This document shows, in pieces, positions 18,630 to 28,300 of a stretch of DNA of 64,000 nt (position 1 is its first letter; every line of letters begins with the position of its first letter). The position numbers and the translations under genes were made by a program. The stretch is from Enorma massiliensis phI (GTDB taxonomy: Bacteria; Actinomycetota; Coriobacteriia; Coriobacteriales; Coriobacteriaceae), in contig NZ_HE978574.1 in the NCBI RefSeq assembly GCF_000311845.1, forward strand, positions 956,929 to 1,020,928, given 5' to 3'. The notes beneath the pieces are model-generated. The model ran no database searches. It saw nothing but the letters and a program-made list of their open reading frames with translations, and was not told where the DNA came from.

Positions 18630-20002
18630 TAATTCGAGGCCCTTCTGTGCATCATGGGAAATTAATTTACAGATGCGATCGAGCCATATGGATTGTTCCG
18701 CCGAGATATCAGCTCTATCTTTCGGTGCTTTTGCTTGAGAAATAAGCTTACCCAACTGCTTGGATGTGAGTTCCTCAATACTGTTCGCAGATATCGCATT
18801 TTCTCTGCATGCGAATAAATCGACAAGATGCTTCATTTTGTTCGCATAGTGGGGGTTGTTTTCATCTATGACAACAATGCCTGGGATGCCAAGCATGTAT
18901 GAAATGAGTGCTGAATGGTATTTGTAGCTGATGTGGAAATCACATGTTGCGAGTTCGGAGTGAGTTAAATCATATGGATAGTTCGCGATGTATATCTTTT
19001 CGGGATGGGCTGCCTTGTTTTTATTGCTGCGCAAAAGTCAGAATCCTTGTTACCGATATTTCGCATTGGAATAAGCGCGATTCTGCATGAGTGATCTTGA
19101 AAATCAGGAAGCTCGCTTATTGCATCGACTAAGGGAAGATACTCTTCAGGCTTTCGTTTGTCGCAGAGTGGAGAGATTGCAATCAGCTTGATTGCATTAT
19201 GCGGGTTTCGTAAGCTGCATAATGCCTGATTCAGTTCCTTATTTCCGAATACTAGGTCCTCGCACTCAACAATGGAGTCTTTGGAAACGCCGTTGTTGAT
19301 TAATAGCTGTGCGGAAAGGGGGTCTCGAACAGAGAAGAGCTCGCAGCGGTTTGATATTTCAACAAGAGATTTCAAATACTGCATGTCCATGAAGTTGCTG
19401 TTGGTACTCAAGCCAAGAGTATAAACACGCTTGCCTTTAGCAATCATCAATTGGGATAGTTTGACAAATAAGTTTCCAACATTAACGTTCCAAGGATTGT
19501 TATCTACCTGAGTGTCATCGATGATTGCTCCGCCCCCCCACACAAGAGTGTCGAACGACTGTGCCAGTGCGTCCAACTCCCAAGTGGAAGTTGGGTAGTG
19601 GATTACATTGACGCGCAAATCGAGCGAGAAGCGCGGATACTGAAAGTTATCCCAAAGCATAACCGTAATGCGCGATAGCGCTTCTTTAGGCATATGTTCA
19701 AGCACGGTTCTAAGCATTAATTCATCGCCGTAGTTTTCCTCGCCATACCAGCCTGTAAGCAAAATTCTTCCGGCGCCGTCCTGGTAAGTGAGGGTTGAGT
19801 AGTTCCATGCTTTATCGTAATAATGGCTGGTCATAAGCCGAGAAAGCATCAATATGAGCTCATCCTGCTTTTCTCTCGTCGCAGTTAGCTCAACAGCTTC
19901 GGTGCGAAGCTTTTGGAGTTCAAGTTCGAGGTCTTGAATTCGCTGCTCAAAGAAACGGTTTGTAGGCGGCATTAATGCTCGAATTTTATCCCTAAGCGAC
20001 AT
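18627..20002 (-). pseudogene. Polysaccharide pyruvyl transferase family protein, frame broken at a T5/A5 tract
   Basis: The start is ATG 20002 (MSLRDKIRALMPP), with GAGAGGGG upstream. An N-terminal coiled coil (about residues 15-45) precedes the WcaK/CsaB-type fold: LTGWYGEENYGDELML, VWGGGAIIDD, LGLSTNSN and SVRDPLS. The frame shifts at 19018-19022. Beyond it, in the other frame, comes the C-terminal half with CDFHISYKYHSALISYMLGI, the late conserved His motif. One additional base joins them into about 458 residues. A protein ending at 18965, as written, would lack the second lobe. The family adds pyruvate ketals or does related transfers on glycans. Confidence 0.82.
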
Positions 20003-20261
20003 ATGAGCCCCTCTCGATGCGGAGTTCAATTATATGATTCCTTAAATGATGATAGAAGCTCGCTGTTTATCGTGAAATAGAGTGCTATCTATTTACTCGC
20101 TGCGGATTGGTTCCAACAGTTTCTGTGGCATGCCATTGAGATAGAAATTTACTCAACGATTTGTATGTACGGCAGGATGAAAGAATGTTCCAGGGGAAGG
20201 AGCGAACAGCCAATGCTCTTGGATTTATCAATATAAAGGGCTTGCTGCCTAAATCGCACCA

Positions 20262-22331
20262 TTATTCATCGATATCTATTCGATATAAACACATGTCCTT
20301 TTCCTTATAAATTACAGTAAAGCCCGGGGTGTCGTCATCTATATTGTTAATGCCTGCCCAGTCGCTTGGTTCGTATATTTGGTAGTTAATTCGAAACTCA
20401 TCTTGACGCTCGCCAGCGTCGAGCTGAAGTACGTATAGGGCACCTACATCCCGAATCGCCACTTGAACTTCGTTTGAGGTGGCTACGCTGGATAAATGTA
20501 GCCTGATATTTTGGCTTGATGTGCTTTCGGAGCTAATGTCGGGTGCAAAGCAGTTTCGATAATAGAGCCTGGTCCCATAGAGTGGGTACAGGAAAAGACT
20601 TCCATCATTTGGATTGTTGATGATAGTTGCGTCATCCGGAATCAAGCTGAGGGCCCTTTTAGCGAATTCCTGTTCTTCAACGGTGAGGATGTCATAATAG
20701 ATGAGTTCATAATTGTTTTGATAGGCAAATTCCTGAGCTTGGTATCCAAAGGGAGTTTGGATACCATCAATTCCTTTGAGGGTAAAAGAACCGATATAAA
20801 TTCCGATTCCGAGTATTAGATATAAGATTCCAGGAGCCAGCTCTCTCTTTAATGGAGAAGATTCCGAATCGTGTTGGTTCATAGCGGTAAGCCTTATGAA
20901 AGCTCGAATGAGCCCCGCAGCGCCGAACGATGCAACAACAATCGCAATTAATCCCAGCATAGCGCCAGTACGATGATAGTCGGTGTACCAAAAGCCAGTT
21001 AGCCAGTTCTTAATTTGACTGTCTGTACCTGCGTCCAATATGTACATGGAGGAGCACGCAATGTATGTAGCGATTATCCAGCGACAAGTCTGATGAGTCA
21101 GTAGGTAAAGAACTCCAGGGATTAGCAGAAAGAATACTGCAATTTGCGCAGGATGATTCACGACGCTCAATAACAAAGCATCAACGATTGATTGCGCTGT
21201 ACTGCTTATTGACGCCCAAGTTGTGTTTACAATTTCGCTAAAGGCTGGATGATGATAGCAGACAATCCAGAATCCAATGATTGCTATCCATAATCCGATG
21301 ATAGCTGCGGCCCTCGCAGAATTCCGGACCTTACGCCCACCAAGTTCTTGGAACAACCAGTATGTAAGATATGGAGCAAGAAACACGATAAGCGTAAATA
21401 TTCCATTCGGATGTGCGAGGGCTACCGCAGCTGCAGAAAGGATGGTCAACATGCCATAGGAAGTGGCCTGCATATCATTTCGATCGGAAATCGATTTTAA
21501 GGCGGTAATGAATTCTGCCATCACGATGGGCACAAGCACCATGGAGAGCAGGTTGGGGTAGAGGGGCCCGTATATAACGTAGTCCCACGGACAAGCTGGA
21601 ATTCCAGAGGCAAGGAGAGAGCCAAATATAACAACGAGACGATCATTGTTTGAAATAACGCGAAGAGCGCTATACATTGAGGAGGGAAATATGATGCCGA
21701 TGAGTACGGCATTGACACAATTGATGCTAAGGGGAGCCGACACACCCAAGGCTGACATCACGGATGCGCATAGAATATGCCAGGCAGAGGGATAGAAGGC
21801 ATATGTCGACGACACGTATGGCGTAACTTCGGAAGGTGCGTAGCTGCTCGAAAAAAGAGGATTCCAAACGCCTGACTGAGCATAGGTTTGGATGGCGGGA
21901 AGATGGTGGACGTTGTCCCATCCTTGGAAAAACGATTCAGGACCATCGAGTTGTTTGATGTAGAACAGTCCAACGGCAGCAATTCCAACCGCGATATACA
22001 GGAGGAACAAGGCATAGTCTCGCTTGTCGTTCGGAGTGTTGCCGACCCCCTTGATCGCATGATGCTTGCGGAGCCTATGTTTGATCGTTTTAGATGCCAG
22101 GAAACAGGCAAGGCAGATCGCTGCGGTCGCGGTTCCCACTGAGACGGCTGAACAGGGGATGCCAAAGGCACAATATGCAAGTTCTATAACTGAGTACAGG
22201 CAGATGCCAACTGCAGGCGCAAAGCATATAGCATGCAATAGATTATTAGTAAATGATGCAGTCACAATCGTGCCTGGGAGATATAGTGCGCAGATTACAA
22301 ACAAGCACGCTATGAAGAACGATAGCCACAT
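20262..22331 (-). CDS. Large polytopic membrane protein of the polysaccharide locus (DUF6541-like)
   Basis: About 690 residues from ATG 22331 (MWLSFFIACLFVICALYLPG); the frame is open to TTG 22376. I prefer 22331 because the first transmembrane helix starts right there. About 14 hydrophobic helices fill the first 530 residues, followed by a 150-residue extracytoplasmic C-terminal domain. A loop after helix 4 contains GWDNVHHLPAIQTYAQSG, like the acidic first loop of GT-C transferases and of the DUF6541 group found in actinobacteria. It could be a lipid-carrier-dependent glycosyltransferase or a polymerase. The function is inferred from topology and place only. Confidence 0.6.
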   Translation of the reverse strand: MWLSFFIACLFVICALYLPGTIVTASFTNNLLHAICFAPAVGICLYSVIELAYCAFGIPCSAVSVGTATAAICLACFLASKTIKHRLRKHHAIKGVGNTPNDKRDYALFLLYIAVGIAAVGLFYIKQLDGPESFFQGWDNVHHLPAIQTYAQSGVWNPLFSSSYAPSEVTPYVSSTYAFYPSAWHILCASVMSALGVSAPLSINCVNAVLIGIIFPSSMYSALRVISNNDRLVVIFGSLLASGIPACPWDYVIYGPLYPNLLSMVLVPIVMAEFITALKSISDRNDMQATSYGMLTILSAAAVALAHPNGIFTLIVFLAPYLTYWLFQELGGRKVRNSARAAAIIGLWIAIIGFWIVCYHHPAFSEIVNTTWASISSTAQSIVDALLLSVVNHPAQIAVFFLLIPGVLYLLTHQTCRWIIATYIACSSMYILDAGTDSQIKNWLTGFWYTDYHRTGAMLGLIAIVVASFGAAGLIRAFIRLTAMNQHDSESSPLKRELAPGILYLILGIGIYIGSFTLKGIDGIQTPFGYQAQEFAYQNNYELIYYDILTVEEQEFAKRALSLIPDDATIINNPNDGSLFLYPLYGTRLYYRNCFAPDISSESTSSQNIRLHLSSVATSNEVQVAIRDVGALYVLQLDAGERQDEFRINYQIYEPSDWAGINNIDDDTPGFTVIYKEKDMCLYRIDIDE

Positions 22332-22408
22332 AGTATTATCCGATCCGATAATCAGGCGTGATTCGCTGCTGGACAACCATAAGATTAGTCAGACAGTAAG
22401 TCGAACGC

Positions 22409-23434
22409 CTAGGGTACAATTTCTCGCAGAACCGGGATCTTTTTCAGAAGCAATACCAACAAAACGCAAGCCAAGTAGAGGACGATGACCCCGATGGTTC
22501 GAAGAAGGACGGAGGTCATGGGAACTCCCAGCGCATCCATAATCACATAATCAAGTATGGGTTTATGGATTAAGTAGACGCCAAATGAGCAGCCTGATAG
22601 TTTTGCAAGTTGTTTTGAGAGGGGCTCTAGGCGCGTTGTGTCTAAGTGTTTGAAGAATACAAAGACAGCGACTCCGAGAAAAACTGAAGGGAATGCAATG
22701 TAATCAAAATATGTTCGATCAACATAGCCAAGAGCGTTTGAGCTTATATAGGTGTATGTATAACGGAATAGCATAGAAGCGATGCCTAGAGCATAGATGA
22801 TCATTCTCGTCCGTTTCGGGATGTTGGTTTCGGAGAGAAGGTATCCGATGATAACAAACATAAGCATTCCGCCACAAATAGGGATGCTAATTGACCCGGG
22901 CCAAGAGATGCCAATAGCACTGCATGCAAATGGGAGGACGGAGACGAGCAGGAAAGAAACGCCCGCCATATAGGTAAGGGCTTTTTTATTATCTGAGAGT
23001 AGGGAGAGGGCAGGTAAGGCCAGATAAACGGAGAAGAGAGGGAAGAAGAACCAGTAAACCTGCTCAATTTCATTGTTAAGAATAGCGTTGATCATGCGGC
23101 GAGGACCGAAAGCGTTACCGTCTCTATAGATGACAATATAGAAGTAGAGGACGGCGCTCCAAAATAGAAACGGAATGACGGTTCGCTGAAAACGCTTGAT
23201 CAGAAACGTCTTTGTATCATACCGCTCTCGATACCTAATAAGCGTGGCGCCGGTTAGCATGAAGAACACGGGAACTGCCCAATAACAAACAACTTCAATG
23301 ATTAGCCCTGCCGCCCAGTTTTTACCCGGCATCCATGTGTGCACCATCTGGTTGCAGTGAAGCGCGACTACGCAGATGCACGCCACGATATTCAAGAGAT
23401 CAAAATACAGTACACGTTTTTTCGCCGTCATCAA
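22409..23434 (-). CDS. Acyltransferase-3 family membrane O-acyltransferase
   Basis: A 341-residue protein with ten hydrophobic helices. It begins KKRVLYFDLLNIVACICVVA followed by LHCNQMVH, the family's first helix with its catalytic His. FFMLTGATL, FLIKRFQRTVIPF and the late SFGVYLIHKPI are further family marks. It would acetylate or otherwise acylate a sugar of the surface polysaccharide at the membrane. It is an intact counterpart of the stump at 4744-5379. It is on the minus strand between two glycosyltransferase genes and the large membrane protein, with close spacing that suggests an operon. Confidence 0.88.
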   Translation of the reverse strand: MMTAKKRVLYFDLLNIVACICVVALHCNQMVHTWMPGKNWAAGLIIEVVCYWAVPVFFMLTGATLIRYRERYDTKTFLIKRFQRTVIPFLFWSAVLYFYIVIYRDGNAFGPRRMINAILNNEIEQVYWFFFPLFSVYLALPALSLLSDNKKALTYMAGVSFLLVSVLPFACSAIGISWPGSISIPICGGMLMFVIIGYLLSETNIPKRTRMIIYALGIASMLFRYTYTYISSNALGYVDRTYFDYIAFPSVFLGVAVFVFFKHLDTTRLEPLSKQLAKLSGCSFGVYLIHKPILDYVIMDALGVPMTSVLLRTIGVIVLYLACVLLVLLLKKIPVLREIVP

Positions 23435-23454
23435 TGTTCCTTAATGTGCTCGAT

Positions 23455-24659
23455 TTACTCGGTTTCGCGATTAAGTATGCCTCTGCGTGCGTCTGCGCCG
23501 GTTATTGCAAAATCTTTTCCTCTGACAAGCTTCGGTACCTCGCCGACAGTAGAGGAACTTGGCGACAGCTTGCCAATAAACCAACTGAATGAGTATTTAA
23601 GCGTGTACAGGAATCCGTTGTCGTTAATAAGACAGAGCAGTCGAATAAGGCGGGGTAGAATGATCTTCGGATGAGCTCTCCTATGCGAGACAAATGCATC
23701 GCTTGCCTCTTCGAGTAAGCCTAGATATCGATCGTATGAACCAGGGATTAACGAATAAAAGGCGGGCGAATGCGACGCGACCTCCAGCTCGGGCAATTGA
23801 TCATGAAGCAGGGCATCAAGCTGTTTTTTTGAGCATGCTTATCGGTCATGGTCTCAATATTCCAGATAGTGTATTCAAATGCCCAATTTAAAAAGCCCCA
23901 TGATATGGATGAATAGAAAGCTTCATCCTCCCTGAGCTTATTTTTTAGAAGGCAGATGCTTTCATAGAATGCGAGCGGGGCTTTTGCGCGGGAGCTTGAT
24001 ACGGAGCCGCTACGTCCGATACGATGGCGAATGAGTGGCTCATCGACTATGCCAATCCTATCAGCCTTCGCCAAGGCTAGAAATACGAAATACAGGTCTT
24101 CGCTGTTTGGAAGCACAGGATATCGAATGCCATGCTCCTCAATGAAAGACCTTCTGAAGAGCTTGTCCCACGGCCAGCCGATGAATGCGGTAAAAATAAA
24201 ATCGCGCATTTCCAGCGAGGAGAATATCTCTTTGTTTGGTATTTGACACACATTGAGCGTCCACCATGCATCAACGTTTCTCCCAGTGCCATCTTCAAAT
24301 TCAGAGGAGCGGGTTACGACAATGTCGGCATCAATTTTCGTTGCCTTTGAATAGAGCTTTTCTAGCAAGGTTTCAGAATATAAATCGTCCGCATCAAGCA
24401 TGGCTACATAAGATCCCGTGGCGGCATCAAGCCCCTTGTTGCGAGCAGCGCCGGGACCCTGGTTTTTCTGCGTGAGCACAGTCACACGAGGGTCGCTCGC
24501 GGAAATGCTTTCGAGAATTTTGAGGCTGCCATCTGTGGAGCCATCATCTACGCAAATGAGCTCGAAGTCGGAAAACGTTTGGCCAAGTATGGAGTCAATA
24601 GTATCCCGAACATAGCTCTCTCCGTTGAACACGGGGAGTATGATTGAAATTGAGGGCAC
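23455..24659 (-). pseudogene. GT2 glycosyltransferase, frame broken at a T7/A7 tract
   Basis: The N-terminal 270 residues form a normal GT-A enzyme (SIILPVFNGESYVRDTIDSI, VDDGSTDGS, the DADDLY metal site, and a conserved WDKLFRR). The frame shifts at the run 23824-23830, after MTDKHAQK. In the other frame the protein continues with Q-L-D-A-L-L-H-D-Q-L-P-E-L-E-V-A and about 105 more residues to the stop at 23455. One extra base gives about 401 residues. As written, the product would end early with a short Arg-rich tail; the catalytic domain would survive, so partial function is possible. Confidence 0.82.
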
Positions 24660-24706
24660 GGGGGTCCTTTCAAATACTTATGGGGATGACTGTGAGATGG
24701 CGACAG

Positions 24707-25837
24707 CTAATTTGTGCGGGCGTTGTTGCCGGAAAGATACCCGAGGACATGCTTGCACGCTGCGCCTAACCCCTCGCTTCGACGATAGTAGTTGAAGAGC
24801 GCGAGCTTTCCCTGCTGGCGAGCTTCCTCGAGCCGTGAGGTTGGGTCTGACCCTTGCCGATATGCATCAAGATAGGCTGTCGGGTCGGCAACGATGCTCT
24901 TAAGCCTGCTGAGTTCATCTGGCCAGAAGAAGCTTTCATCGAGTTCGTCCGCTGCGATGCACTTTCGGTATTCGCTGGCGTAGCGCTCGAGGAACGGAAG
25001 CTGAAATTCCTTGGCCAGTCGGCTGAATGCGAATTCGCAATTATGGGTCTTCTTGTACAGGAAGATGCCTAGGAAACGTTCGGCGAGCCGAGGCTGGCTC
25101 CGTAACCAGTTTTCGATCCATTGATATTCGTCGAGCATGGTGAACACTTTATTTGGCTGATTGATTGAAGATGCGGAATTGTCCACTCGATAGCAATAAA
25201 ACGCCTCGTCATACACGGCTATACGCGTAGCCCAGCAATATGTTTGGAACCAAAAGCTGTTGTCCTGAAAGCTCGCTCCAGGGCTTTCATTGAATCGTAT
25301 GTTGTGCTCATTCAGCCAAGAACGTTTGTAGATGCCCGTCCAGTTTTCCATGCGAATATTGAACAGGTCGAGGTTGTCTTGCGGGTTCAAAATCGAGCCG
25401 TAGTAGTCTTCTTTATTACATAAACGTTCACGTTGGAGTTTTTCCTCGCCATTCGCATTAGTGGTAAGCCGATAGTAGTCGGAGCGGATGAAATCGAGGT
25501 CGTCCTCCAGCGCCGTTGTGTACAACTTTTCATACATAGTTGGTTTGAGATAGTCATCGGGTTCGAGGATGCCGATGTAGTCGCCGATTGCGGCATCGAT
25601 TCCGATATTCATGGCGCGTCCATAGCCGCCATTGGGGCGATCGACGATCGTTATTCGAGAGTCGCGTTCTGCGTATTCCTTGAGCATATCAAGCGAATGG
25701 TCGGTTGAGCCGTCATTAACGCATATGACTTGCAGGCTTTCGAGCGTCTGGGCAAGCACGCTGTCCATAGCTTGGCGAAGATACTTCTCTGCGTTGTATA
25801 TGGGCATCACAACCGAGACGGCCGGGTTTTCAGACAT
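24707..25837 (-). CDS. GT2 family glycosyltransferase
   Basis: I chose ATG 25837 (MSENPAVSVVMPIYNAEKYL), with GAGGT upstream; the longer open frame to 26107 adds 90 residues with no family character. The 376 residues show VNDGSTDHS, DRPNGGYGRAMN and EPDDYL as the metal site, followed by a helical C-terminal region typical of capsule GT2 enzymes (WTGIYKRSWL, QDNSFWFQTYCW). It is the first gene of the minus-strand polysaccharide unit that runs down to 20.3 kb. Confidence 0.88.
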   Translation of the reverse strand: MSENPAVSVVMPIYNAEKYLRQAMDSVLAQTLESLQVICVNDGSTDHSLDMLKEYAERDSRITIVDRPNGGYGRAMNIGIDAAIGDYIGILEPDDYLKPTMYEKLYTTALEDDLDFIRSDYYRLTTNANGEEKLQRERLCNKEDYYGSILNPQDNLDLFNIRMENWTGIYKRSWLNEHNIRFNESPGASFQDNSFWFQTYCWATRIAVYDEAFYCYRVDNSASSINQPNKVFTMLDEYQWIENWLRSQPRLAERFLGIFLYKKTHNCEFAFSRLAKEFQLPFLERYASEYRKCIAADELDESFFWPDELSRLKSIVADPTAYLDAYRQGSDPTSRLEEARQQGKLALFNYYRRSEGLGAACKHVLGYLSGNNARTN

Positions 25838-26245
25838 GCAACCTCGCTTTGCTTTTTGGAGCTCTAGGTCCTGAGGAGAATAGCTCCGCTGAATAATCTC
25901 AAGCAATCTAAAGGATAGCGCATTATCAGTCTTACTGTTTTGCTTCGAGTCAAGGTGTGAATTTGCTGCGCATGGGGGCGCGTTGCAGGGTACGAGAAGT
26001 TCTCTTTGCCTATCACGGGTTATTGAGCGCTGGCGTGAGCATCTTGCGTTCAGCTGCTTGGAGAATAAAGCTGCCAAAGTATAACTTGGGAAAAGGCATC
26101 GTCGCACTGTTCCTAAAAGGACCTTGAGAGACGGAATGCTATTTTGATGTTGCGCGCCTAGGATGGCTGAGCGAACGTTTTGATAGTTGACAATGACAAT
26201 GTGTAGCTATCACTGGAGCTGATACCTAGGCTAAAAGGAAGACTA
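25838..26245. other. Divergent intergenic region
   Basis: About 400 bases between the minus-strand glycosyltransferase and the plus-strand DUF4365 gene. Only a non-coding extension of the glycosyltransferase frame is seen. It must hold the promoters of both units, but I cannot name hexamers with confidence. Confidence 0.35.
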
Positions 26246-27067
26246 ATGTCAAATATGCCGCAAAGACCGTCGAGCCACGTGGTTGATTCTAAAGGGTGCA
26301 TTTTTGTTTCAGAATTGATGATTGAAGAAGGTTGGGTGGCAAGGGATTTATCCGAGCGAGATTATGGAATCGACAAGATTTACGAGCGTTTCGAGGATGA
26401 ACGCGCAACCAGTGAGTTGATAGTGGCTCAAATTAAAACGACCGAAAAGCCGATTGGCGGGAGGCGGGAAATTCCCTTCTCGCTGGATACAAAGACGCTT
26501 TTATATGCTGAGATGTTTGCTGTTCCATTCCTTTTGTTCTACTGCTCTGTTTCTGATCCCCGCGCATGCTATTTTGTGTGGCTGCAGGAGTACATTCGGA
26601 TTCGTCTCAATTACGAGAAACCCGGGTGGAGAAACCAAGGGACGAATACGATATACATCCCTAATGCAAATGCGCTCGGCGATGATAAAGCGATGAAGCA
26701 CCTGTGTTTCATCGCGAGTTTTCCAAAGTTTAAGGAGTCTTGGGCAAATTACTACATTTCTCTTGCTGATTTGATGTATGACTTGCCGATGCATATCGTA
26801 GAAGATGAGATTGATGAATCTTATGTGCGGTCGGTTGTTGCTGGCGCGATAAAAAAGCTTGACAGAGCAAGCGCCACAAGGAGCTCCATACCTGATTTCC
26901 TGATTCCGCAAGAGTTGGACTCAGCAAAGAGACTGGGCGAGAATATCTTGAATGGCGACTGCGATAATGACTTGGCGCATTCTCTATTCAGATTCGTTGG
27001 AGAGTGCAATTATGTTAGGAATTCGATCGATTTGATTGCTCTAAACTTCGACGATTCATATCAGTGA
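26246..27067 (+). CDS. DUF4365 family protein, PD-(D/E)XK nuclease-like
   Basis: A 273-residue protein. The N-terminal 160 residues have the DUF4365 layout: an early helix with SELMIEEGW, then ERDYGID (D43) and, 20 residues on, AQIKTT (Q62, K64). This gives the D...QxK arrangement of PD-(D/E)XK superfamily members. A Tyr/Trp-containing YFVWLQEYI follows. The C-terminal 110 residues are helical and unassigned. DUF4365 proteins are of unknown function and recur beside restriction and other defence genes; here none is adjacent, so a defence role is a guess. It lies at the edge of the AT-rich block, near tRNA-Arg. Confidence 0.75.
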   Translation: MSNMPQRPSSHVVDSKGCIFVSELMIEEGWVARDLSERDYGIDKIYERFEDERATSELIVAQIKTTEKPIGGRREIPFSLDTKTLLYAEMFAVPFLLFYCSVSDPRACYFVWLQEYIRIRLNYEKPGWRNQGTNTIYIPNANALGDDKAMKHLCFIASFPKFKESWANYYISLADLMYDLPMHIVEDEIDESYVRSVVAGAIKKLDRASATRSSIPDFLIPQELDSAKRLGENILNGDCDNDLAHSLFRFVGECNYVRNSIDLIALNFDDSYQ

Positions 27068-27173
27068 TTTCTATATGAGTCCGGAGAACCAGCGATGTAT
27101 TGAACCCTCTTTATGCACGGTGTTCCTAAATCAAGAAGCAGAAATGGCCATTCCAAAAAAGGCGGCCATTTCA

Positions 27174-27469
27174 TTACGCAAACTGATTCCTATACTCCTC
27201 GCAGACTTCCTCGACGGGGCCGTCCAGGCGAAGATCGCCCTTCTCTATCCAGATGGCGCGCTGGCAGATGCGCTCCACCTGCTCGATGGAGTGGCTCACG
27301 AACAGCGCCGTGACGTCGCCGGACTCGATGAAGTGCTGGATGCGGGCCTCGCACTTCTGCTGGAAGAACACATCACCGACGGAGAGCGTCTCGTCCACAA
27401 TCAAGATGTCCGGCGACGTCAAGGTGGCGATGGCGAACGCGATGCGCGCGACCATGCCGCTCGAATAAA
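27174..27469 (-). pseudogene. C-terminal stump of an ABC polysaccharide exporter ATPase (Wzt/TagH type)
   Basis: About 97 residues, entered without a start at YSSGMVARIAFAIA, the ABC signature region. LIVDETLSVGD (Walker B and D-loop) and FVSHS (H-loop) follow, with a C-terminus typical of RfbE/TagH-type exporters. Walker A and the Q-loop are missing. It is GC-rich like the chromosome, with AT-rich sequence abutting both ends. I read it as a remnant of an earlier export system replaced when the flippase-type locus arrived. Confidence 0.8.
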
Positions 27470-27869
27470 AGAAAAAGTTTCAACAAAAGCACAAATGGAG
27501 GCTGGTTGCCGAAAGCTGCGGGAGAGTGCGAGCTACATGTTATGTTTACTTGAAGCCCGTGCGAATTACTGCAGGAAAAAGGTGCGATGCGCATTTTAGG
27601 GAAGAGCTGAAAAGAACGTGCGATTACATCGGAGTTGAGATGGAGTGAAGCGACTCCTGTTTTGCGTTAACGCTATATTGGTGCCTGGTGTCGGGCTCTA
27701 CGAACATTGCGTAAGACGATTTGTAGCGATATTTCACCAAGTTAACGGGTGTCACGCTTGCCGCCGTGCTGCACCTGGGGCGCAGCGGAGACCGTTGGCT
27801 CGATAGCCTGGCTTGCCGAAGGGGTGAATCTCTCTTTGCTTGACGCGTGATGGGGAGAGCGGGACCGTG
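27470..27869. other. Unassigned stretch
   Basis: Four hundred bases with mixed composition and no gene that I recognise. Short frames on both strands lack ribosome sites and family character. Confidence 0.35.
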
Positions 27870-28091
27870 ATGATGGATGTCGATTCGTCTGACCAAGCGT
27901 TATCACATAAAGAAGAAGCGCGTTCGCAAGAGATGGAGATACGTGAAAGCCTGATGTGCGGATATGAGGATGTATTAGATGGCAAGACTATCGAGGCCAG
28001 CACTGTGTTTGATAGGATCCGGGCCCATCTTCGTCGCGCGCCTCGTCCATGGGCTATAATCATCCATGCGTTAGCACGTATGCGCCCATAG
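27870..28091 (+). CDS. Small hypothetical protein, weakly antitoxin-like
   Basis: A 73-residue frame from ATG 27870 (or 27873) with GGGGAGAG about ten bases upstream. The segment MEIRESLMCGYEDVLDGKTI, followed by VFDRIRAHL, resembles the C-terminal helix of RelB/ParD-like antitoxins in character only. The frame overlaps the first ten bases of tRNA-Arg, which argues against a conserved gene of this length. No toxin frame is adjacent. It may be spurious or a remnant. Confidence 0.25.
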   Translation: MMDVDSSDQALSHKEEARSQEMEIRESLMCGYEDVLDGKTIEASTVFDRIRAHLRRAPRPWAIIIHALARMRP

Positions 28092-28158
28092 CTCAGCTGG
28101 ATAGAGCAGGAGACTTCTAATCTCAAGGTCGAGGGTTCGAATCCCCCTGGGCGCACCA
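28082..28158 (+). tRNA. tRNA-Arg (anticodon TCT)
   Basis: Acceptor GCGCCCA pairs with TGGGCGC, the D arm is GCTCAGCTGGATAGAGC, the anticodon loop is CTTCTAA, the T arm carries GGTTCGAATCC, and CCA is encoded. It marks the right edge of the AT-rich block. Confidence 0.96.
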
Positions 28159-28170
28159 GCCATGAATAAC

Positions 28171-28205
28171 GCGGCCGCGCGGGAGATAACATCCCGCGCG
28201 GCCGC
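28171..28205 (+). terminator. Hairpin after tRNA-Arg
   Basis: A perfect 14-base stem (GCGGCCGCGCGGGA / TCCCGCGCGGCCGC) with a seven-base loop lies 13 bases after the tRNA. The following tract (TCTCGTTT) is only weakly T-rich, so it may be a terminator or an RNA-processing hairpin. Confidence 0.6.
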
Positions 28206-28300
28206 TCTCGTTTGGCCAAAAGACAGCCTCGCTCCTGAGCGTCTGATTGCATAGTCACCGTGCCTACGACTTGAATGGGCCTCCAATTTAGGACACCGGG

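Noticed and set aside
25838..26107. 90-residue N-terminal extension of the glycosyltransferase at 24707
   Set aside because: The extension has no family character, and the ribosome site and conserved start both lie at 25837.
27141..27172. Terminator hairpin GAAATGGCC / GGCCATTTC
   Set aside because: The stem is real, but no T-run follows on either strand, so I did not list it as a terminator.
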